This document shows, piece by piece, positions 58,005 through 64,000 of a DNA stretch of 64,000 nt. A model generated the notes under the pieces. It saw only the letters and a program-made list of their open reading frames with translations. It made no database searches and was not told the origin of the DNA. The position numbers and the translations under genes were made by a program. Source of the stretch: Bombardia bombarda (Eukaryota > Ascomycota > Sordariomycetes > Sordariales > Lasiosphaeriaceae); contig JAULSR010000008.1 of NCBI GenBank assembly GCA_030512295.1, forward strand, positions 868,001 through 932,000, given 5' to 3'. Numbering within the stretch: the first letter of the stretch is position 1; each line of letters starts with the position of its first letter.

Positions 58005-58451
58005 TCAAGCAGCCTTCCTTTCAGTCCGCTTAAGGACGCCCATATAGTCCTCAAAGCCAAGCCATTCAAGAGTCTCGACATCACCAGCCTCCTCAACTTC
58101 AGCACCCTCATCATCAGACTCAGTAACAACAGACAATGTCTCAATTGCAGTTGCGAGTCTAGTAATTTCAGCATCAGTCTTGGGCTTGGTGTAAACCTTC
58201 TCCAGCACCTCCTTAAGATTGTTAATCCTCTCTTTCACTGTTGCCAGCTTAGAGTTCAGGAGGGCCGCCTTCTTATGGCACTTGGTGCAATCCACATTCA
58301 CACGGAGCGTAAAACGCCCGTGGGACCACATCACACTGCAGCCCTGAAGCGTTTTACCACGGTCGAAGTCCTGCTCGATGTTGCACTTCATGGAAGCCTC
58401 CAACCACTTGTAATGGCCGCAGGCAAAGACCACACGCTTGTGATGACACAT
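58005..58451 (-). CDS. Small Cys/His-containing protein of unknown function, 148 aa
   Basis: A single ATG-initiated frame of 148 residues. It begins MCHHKRVVFACGHYKWLEAS, with the Cys-His pair, CGH and later MKC, GCS and DCTKCHKK, a spacing that could bind one or two zinc ions. Residues 65-100 form a predicted helical or coiled segment (LLNSKLATVKERINNLKEVL), followed by an acidic patch (ESDDEGAEVEEAGDVE). Short fungal proteins starting MCx(n)FxCGH are common in Sordariomycetes and uncharacterised; I cannot name the family. The CGH-type start is reminiscent of RING-like or zinc-ribbon fragments, but no complete known finger is visible. Introns are not needed to explain it. Confidence 0.65.
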   Translation of the reverse strand: MCHHKRVVFACGHYKWLEASMKCNIEQDFDRGKTLQGCSVMWSHGRFTLRVNVDCTKCHKKAALLNSKLATVKERINNLKEVLEKVYTKPKTDAEITRLATAIETLSVVTESDDEGAEVEEAGDVETLEWLGFEDYMGVLKRTERKAA

Positions 58452-58827
58452 TTTTACCGAGTAAAGATACTGGCAGTAAGTAAGTTGTCAGTTTTCAAGG
58501 GCTTGATAACTCTCAGATGTGTCTCCCGGTGGTGCTGCTGGCGTGTCGTCGGATAATGTCGTGGATGAGGTGCAACGTTGCATGATGTTGTCGCCTTTTT
58601 ATATAGATCCCCATCTGATGCTCCGAGGTTATCACCTTTGTTAGGATGAGAATATTTCCATATGAATCATCGACCTGTTCAAGAAAGAAAGTAAACATTC
58701 TCTCTCAAAACAATAAACCTGATACTAAACAAAGACCTTTGTTCTCTTGGAGCGAGCCAATCCGATCAAAGAAACCGGTCAACAATACACAGAAGCAAGT
58801 CCACTGCTCCTCCCTCTTACTACACCT

Positions 58828-59868
58828 CTACTCCAAAATCTTGCTTCGCAGAATCTCATCAAAGTCGCTCGCCCACGCCAGCCGTGCTGGCGCCTTCCAC
58901 TTGGCCACATGGGGCACATCAAAGCCCAGTCTATCAAGCGTTTTGAGCAGCGTGCTGTTATTATTATCTGCCATGATGATCCCCGTCGAAGCCTCCATCA
59001 AGCAGGGCAGGTCTGTGGTCGAATCACCGATATAGACAACCCTCCGTTCCTGCTCTTTTCCCTGCTGCTGCTGCTGCTGCTGCTGCTGTGGTTGCGTCTG
59101 TCCGCCATCTCTCTGCACCCCCACCCCTCTGGTTCCCTCCCCTTGATCCCCCTTTACCGCTGCAGTGACCAACAGCGCCCTCAACGCGTCCAACTTATCC
59201 TGTGCAGTCGCCATAACAACACCGCCCAGCTCAGCCGGCCCCTCAACCACACCCTCGGGCCACCTGATCCTGTTGACGCGCTTGACGGTAAACCGACCTC
59301 CGTTATTCTCGCCATCGCCACCACCATTTCCACCCAAAACCCCCTCCACAAAAGCCTGGCTCCAATTCACGCTCAACAGCCCCAGCTCCCACTCCCCCTC
59401 CCCCTCGCCATCTCCATAAACTCCCCAAACCCCTTACGAAGCCTGACCGCACCACTCCCATTCTCCCCCTCATTCCCTTCCCCTTCCCCATCCCCTCCCC
59501 ATCAACCCCCTCCCCCTCGCAGCCCTCCCGAACCCCTCAAAATCTCCGTCCGTCAAACCTCGAAACAAGCCCGACGCCCTCACCCGCTCGGCCGAGATTT
59601 CCTCGATAGGCCGCAGGCTTTCAAGAAAGTTCAGCTCCTGCTCGAGCGTGGTGCGAAGTTCTTTTGCTGGCCGGTACGCGGCGACGTGGCGGGCGTGGTC
59701 GGCGAGGTAGGCTGTCACGATGTCGTCCCAGCCCGAGGCGCCGCCGTTGCGCGTGGCGGCGAACTGGCCTATTATGTTGATGGTGTCGTGCTGGGTGATT
59801 GTGCCGTCGAAGTCGAGGACGATGAGGAGGGGGAGGGCGGCGGCCATGATTTTGGGGAGGAAGTGCAT
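58828..59868 (-). CDS. HAD-superfamily phosphatase, with one apparent missing base
   Basis: Proposed exons complement(58828..59442, 59507..59868), 325 aa once one base is restored. The N-terminus has HAD motif I, LLIVLDFDGTITQHDT, with the nucleophile DxD; the C-terminal part has motif IV, VVYIGDSTTDLPCLMEA. The type resembles phosphoserine-phosphatase/MtnX-like enzymes; the substrate is unknown. Between them, the expected LRKGFGEFMEMA lies in a different frame from both halves. A 64-nt GTTGAT...CAG intron (59443-59506) repairs the first shift. The second shift, back to WELGLLSVNWSQAF, falls inside G-rich sequence at 59390-59406 and requires exactly one extra base: the exons sum to 977 nt, one short of 978. 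The donor is non-consensus, so two indels are an alternative. A Gln run (about nine residues, CTG repeats at 59061-59089) interrupts the cap-to-core linker. Confidence 0.7.
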
Positions 59869-60540
59869 GTGCTTGTTTTGTTTGTGTTGTCTATGTAGGG
59901 GCTATGATGTGTTTTTTTTTTTTTTGTTTCTTTTTTTCTTTTGGCGTTATGAGTTGCTGCAGCAAGGGGGAACTCAAGATTGGGGTTTAGTTTTTTATTG
60001 AAAGTATGAGGGGCGTGAGATGACAAAGAAGATGATTTTGGAGGGAGACCGGTGATCATACCCCAAGTTTCATTGATGACGATGATTCAGTGCATGCAAC
60101 TCCCATGTCGCCCAAAAACGGTTACGTACCTGTTCGTGGTTGGTTGATGTTGCTGTCAAGTGCGAGATGCAATCCCATGGTTGACTAAGGTACCCGTGAA
60201 CCCCACCATTGCATGAGAATGGACCCAGGTACATTAGCAGCTGCAGGAGCGAACATGTACAGTACGTAGGTACCTAGGTAGGTAGTCACACTTCATCTAT
60301 ACCTAGGCAGACAGACAGCCAGACAAACAAGTCTGTTCTGCCTTCGGCAGATATCCTGCATACGCTGTCTTATTACTGTGATGCAACGGGTATCATCTAT
60401 ATTATCATCAACGGAACCGTCCAGTGAGTCGACCAGACCACGCGATCATTGATCCCCTTAACGCCAAACTCCTCTAAAATCAAATGCAGGCAAAAGAAAA
60501 CACTGCTATCCGCCAAGTTAGTCGTATTTTGTGCCCATCT
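59869..60540. other. Intergenic region between HAD phosphatase and TFG2
   Basis: 672 nt. It includes a T-rich run at 59911-59940 and, at 60262-60286, CGTAGGTACCTAGGTAGGTAG, another copy of the AGGTA/TACCT palindromic motif seen at 53.58 kb. The rest is the HAD gene promoter and the TFG2 3' UTR by position. No gene is visible. Confidence 0.5.
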
Positions 60541-61816
60541 CTAGAATACATCCTCCATGCGAATATCTTCTTCATCCTCGTCGTCCGACCCGGTATTGTA
60601 ATCGGTCTTCACGTCGGCCGCATCGTCCTTCGGCTTGGCGTTCTTCGTTTCCAGGAGATTCTGGTATTCGGGCTTAAGAGACCAGTGATGCGCAAATGTG
60701 CCGGATCGATGGAGCACGGCAATCTTCTCCAGACACTCGCGTATGAACGCTTCCGGTTGATGAACCCTGGCGCGGAACGTCTTGATGGCCCAATACTTGT
60801 GCTCCGCAAAGCAGTCCACAATGGCATCAATGAGGACGTTTTCTGACCAACGAGCCGTCTTGTTGTCCATTTTCTTGGCCTTGGTCGGCGGTGCTTGGGT
60901 TTTCTGCGACAACAGTCAGTGGGAGAGCACCAGGCCAAAGGATAAGTAGGTACATACGAAGAAGGCCATCCATTGACCGGCATCATTAAGGCCACCATTC
61001 GGTGGCAGCCGACCCATAATCCGCACCTTCGCCGCTGGCTCTGCCGCCTTTTTAGCAACCCGTTTTGTGTACTTGTCCGACTCTGCGTTTGCTAATGGCG
61101 TGCACACAACTTCATGCTTGAGAGTGCCGGCGATCGTAGTTCTCTCTGTAAAATATGTCAACATGGCCGACCACAAGAGAAAAACAGGGGAGGCTGGGGC
61201 GACGAACTCGGGACTCCCCTTCGAGTATATGGCTGACGAGCCTTTCCTCGCTCATGTGGCTGGCTGTCCTGCATCTTCTGCTGCTGCTGGCGTAGAAGCT
61301 GTGAAGGAACCCCCCGGGCCAATTGTGCCGCCCGCTCTTTGTTCTTAGCAGCATAGCTGGGCTGGTCCTGTTCGGTGAATACGAATGTGTTCTCGACGTA
61401 CCCGTCGGCGACTTCCATGTTGTACTCTTTGGGGAGATTCTTATGGGGCTCGATATCTGATCGGAGCAGCATCTGCAGTTTCTGATTGGGGGCGCAGACG
61501 AATGTTAGCCACCGGTGCGATAAACGGTCTCCCATCTTAGGATCCCGCCGCAGGCAGGGCTGTTGCAAAGACTGACCGAGTTGCCATCCGGCTCTGTCCA
61601 CTGGCGAATCCTTCCGATCTCGATCTCGGCATCGTCGTCGAGCTTAGACCATGCCTGCCAGACGTATGCGGGGATGCGCGTCAGGTACAAGCGACCAAAG
61701 GTGTCATTCTGGATGTTCTTGTCGTAAAACCCGAGGTCGGCCGACTCCTCCGGCTCGTCGTCGGCCATGGGCGAGTCCGCGTCCGGCTCCGGCTTGATGC
61801 GCGCCGGTTCCGCCAT
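60541..61816 (-). CDS. TFG2: TFIIF small (beta, RAP30-like) subunit Tfg2
   Basis: Exons complement(60541..60903, 60958..61145, 61208..61481, 61577..61816); 354 aa, all phases consistent. TFIIF escorts RNA polymerase II into the pre-initiation complex in the nucleus. The first ATG with good context is at 61816 (MAEPARIKPEPD). Seen: the N-terminal dimerisation barrel, DLGFYDKNIQNDTFGRLYLT then YVWQAWSKLDDDAEIEIG; RRGVPKRTTIAGTLKHEVVC spliced across intron 2 (donor GTTCGT, weak, but restores the family's KRTTIAGT junction); and the C-terminal winged helix with IVDCFAEHKYWAIKTFRARV, VHQPEAFIRECLEKIAVLHR and FAHHWSLKPEY. The tail is acidic (GSDDEDEEDIRMEDVF). It is divergent from the ZC3H3-like gene. 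Confidence 0.93.
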
Positions 61817-62561
61817 CGCTCGATTCGCCGTCGTAGATGTATCCAATAGCAGAGCGATCGTAAAGGCGGCTGTTGCTGTTCGGCGCTGGGAACCTGCTGT
61901 GGATAAATTGATGCTGTGGTCGTTGCTTCTCGTGTTGCGGCAAGTAGGTAACAATCAAAGGCACTAATAAAGAAAGCGCCGCCTGGCTTGCTTTGGCCGC
62001 CGTCATTGTGTATGTATTATGTAAGCGAGCAGCTAGTACTTGGTTTTTTACGGCTGGGTCTGGTGGGGGAAGTGGAGCCTGTGCATCGACTGTCGCAACC
62101 GACCCTCGCCTCCATTGAACCTTGCCAACTTTGGCTTCACCATTTAACCTTTGAAGTTCTTTCCTCTTGGGTAACGAGCTTTTGACGTGTCGCAATCAAT
62201 TACGACATGATTTTCTCCGTTCCGATTGACACGAACCCCTACGTCTGTAGCTGTAGCCGACAATCAGCTGTGAAACCTTTCCCTATAAACTTTCTTGGTA
62301 TCTTCCATGCCTAGAGAGACCTTTTGCCCTTGCGTTTGGCCAATCTCTTCTGCTCAGGCGCTGGCGGTCCTCAATTAGTCATCTCAGCGAGAGCTGATTG
62401 GAGGGGCTTAATGCTTTGTTCTCGTTTTCTCCACAACCTCACCTTCCCTGTTGTCATCACTGCCACTCCGTCGCAACCTGCCCATCCCTTTCCACCCGTT
62501 CAATCAACATTCTCCCAACTACCTGGACAACCTGACAAGTGTCTATTGAGAGCAAGCAAAT
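61817..62561. promoter_or_regulatory. Divergent promoter region TFG2/ZC3H3-like
   Basis: 745 nt between divergent start codons. Both promoters must be here. A CT-rich stretch at about 62420-62530 precedes the plus-strand gene. No specific element can be assigned. Confidence 0.5.
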
Positions 62562-64000
62562 ATGTCTGCTGAGGACCAGGAGATGATGGCGAGGATCAGC
62601 CAACTGGCTGGTCAAATCAACCGCCACAAGAACCGGCAAGCGGGCATAGCCGCAGCACCAGGAGATGGCGCCCGGTACGCGCCGTATTATCGTACGTCTA
62701 CCGACTCACCACACGCTCACTAAGCGCGCGCCTGAGTTGATGATTTTCGATATGCAGGTCCCTCTCACCCACACCCACGCGGAGGATATCCATCGCGCGG
62801 CGGTCATCGCGCTGTGCCAAGGCCTGTTCATCGTCATAGGACCCTTATCCTGAACGGGACATCCCAATCAAATAGCGACCCAGGAACGCCTTCGGGCACG
62901 CCCACCACCCCATCTTCTTGGGTCACCAAGAACGATCGTCATTTGCAACTCATCAACTCCTCAGTTTACGAGAAGGAAGCCCAGGCGCGAACTCGAGCCA
63001 TCGAGCAAACTCGACGCCAGAAACAGACAATTCGCGATGAGCGGGAGCGGGCCAAGCTTCTGAACCATCTGAACCACACAGGCTATACCGGGGCTGCATC
63101 AGCTAACTTTCAGATTTCGCCGGGCAAATATGAGATCACGGTCCAAAGCATTCGCTTTATTGTCGCCAAGAACGGCAGCAAGCTCGTCAAGGTTTCCGGT
63201 GCGTCAGGATCGCACCCAGTGCTTGGACAGGAGACTCACATAGATTTAGACGACACCAACTCGGCAACGGCAACCCCGAAGATGGCCATGGTGGGCGGCG
63301 TTAAGTTCTATCGAAGCAAGAATGGAAACTTGTATCGCCATGGCATCGTCAAAGCACAGCGGTATGTGACTCGACACTCTCTGTTTCGACCGCTAATTCG
63401 GCTACCTGCTAGTCAATCCGGCACCGTCAAGAAGGTCAACGTACCGTGCAAAATGTTTTCAATGACCGGTAACTCCATTTTTTCCACAAACCATGACGCC
63501 CGAGACCATGTCGAAGCGACTGGGATTCGGTAAGCCCGAGGCCACCTACTGACCTACCTCTAGGCTCCTGTACCCAAGGCCCGCGTTGCCGATACATACA
63601 CGACCCCGAAAAGGTGGCGGCCTGCAAAGACATGCTCCAGCAAGGCGACTGCCCCAGCGGAGATGCTTGCGATCTTTCGCATGATCTCTCCCCCCACCGA
63701 ACCCCGACCTGTTTGCATTTTGCTAGAGACAGTTGCACCAAACCTAATTGCAGATATGCTCACGTGAAAGTCACCCCAGCTGCCCCGGTCTGCCGCGCTT
63801 TTGGAATATACGGGTACTGCGAGAAAGGAGCTGACTGCACTGATCGTCATGCTTTCGAGTGCCCCGACTTCAGCAATACCGGCATTTGTAAATCCAAGGG
63901 TTGTAAGCTCCCGCACCGAGAGAGGGCCAGCGTCCTCCGCAAGGCCAATGCCAGAGACACGAACAGCGGAGGAGACGCCGAGATGGAGGATATCTCGAGT
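62562..64000 (+). CDS. ZC3H3-like protein with five CCCH zinc fingers, 3' end outside the window
   Basis: Exons 62562..62691, 62758..63361, 63413..63468, 63564..>64000, all phases consistent (donors GTACGT, GTATGT, GTAACT). The N-terminus (MSAEDQEMMARISQLAGQIN) is followed by a basic, Gly/Arg/His-rich stretch and a helical segment around KEAQARTRAIEQTRRQKQTI. The C-terminal part holds five CCCH fingers: CKMFSMTGSCTQGPRCRYIH (split by intron 3), CKDMLQQGDCPSGDACDLSH, CLHFARDSCTKPNCRYAH, CRAFGIYGYCEKGADCTDRH and CPDFSNTGICKSKGCKLPH. The first reads on into DPEKVAACK, as in animal ZC3H3 (YIHDPEKVAVC), a nuclear factor linked to polyadenylation and mRNA export; the function here is inferred from that match. 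The frame is still open at 64000. Confidence 0.88.

Noticed and set aside
1..64000. CRISPR arrays, tRNA, rRNA, bacterial operons or riboswitches
   Set aside because: The genes have spliceosomal introns and eukaryotic families; direct repeats seen are microsatellites or minisatellites without spacer organisation, and I found no tRNA-like T-arm or 5S-like sequence by eye.

Overview
This window looks like nuclear DNA of a filamentous ascomycete, probably a Sordariomycete. The evidence is a set of eukaryotic protein genes (splicing factors, COMPASS, TFIIF, a cytosolic ribosomal protein, the fungal polarity protein Rax2, an LCL3-type nuclease and a FlbC-type developmental zinc-finger protein), short GT..AG introns (mostly 48-250 nt), CT-rich tracts upstream of genes, and AT-rich patches resembling repeat-induced point mutation. 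The order is not recognised with confidence. I saw no tRNA, rRNA, snRNA or CRISPR-like sequence.

Layout. Positions 1-16.8 kb are gene-dense: FAN1 (-, running off the left edge), a repeat-rich and AT-rich island (1.8-3.05 kb), a DPY-30/SDC1-like COMPASS subunit (+), ribosomal protein uS15/RPS13 (-, with one apparently missing base), the U2AF large subunit (-), OGG1 (+), a UBE3D-like HECT_2 protein (-) and the intronless SF3B1/HSH155 (+). Positions 16.8-45.6 kb hold one recognisable gene, a FlbC-like C2H2 regulator at 34.2-35.5 kb. It is preceded by 17.4 kb and followed by 10.1 kb of microsatellite-rich DNA without a convincing gene. The 1,264 nt just before its start codon contain no ATG at all on the sense strand. 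Positions 45.6-49.3 kb are RAX2 (-). Positions 49.3-56.4 kb look accessory: a possible tiny ORF, an N-terminally truncated APH-fold kinase and a protein with a PD-(D/E)XK-like motif that resembles DUF7924. Positions 56.4-64 kb are gene-dense again: LCL3 (-), a cysteine-containing protein of unknown function (-), a HAD phosphatase (-, also with one apparently missing base), the TFIIF small subunit (-) and a five-finger ZC3H3-like CCCH protein (+, running off the right edge).

How the genes relate. U2AF large subunit and SF3B1 lie 4 kb apart and act together at 3' splice-site and branch-point recognition; the matching UHM and tryptophan ligand motifs are both visible. FAN1 and OGG1 are both DNA-repair nucleases or glycosylases. 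The COMPASS subunit, TFIIF subunit, SF3B1, U2AF and ZC3H3-like protein all serve nuclear gene expression, but nothing shows that they form a regulated cluster. Exon structures are my own manual splicing, checked by reading-frame arithmetic. Two genes (RPS13 and the HAD phosphatase) are each exactly one base short inside a G/C run, which points to assembly errors rather than real inactivation.
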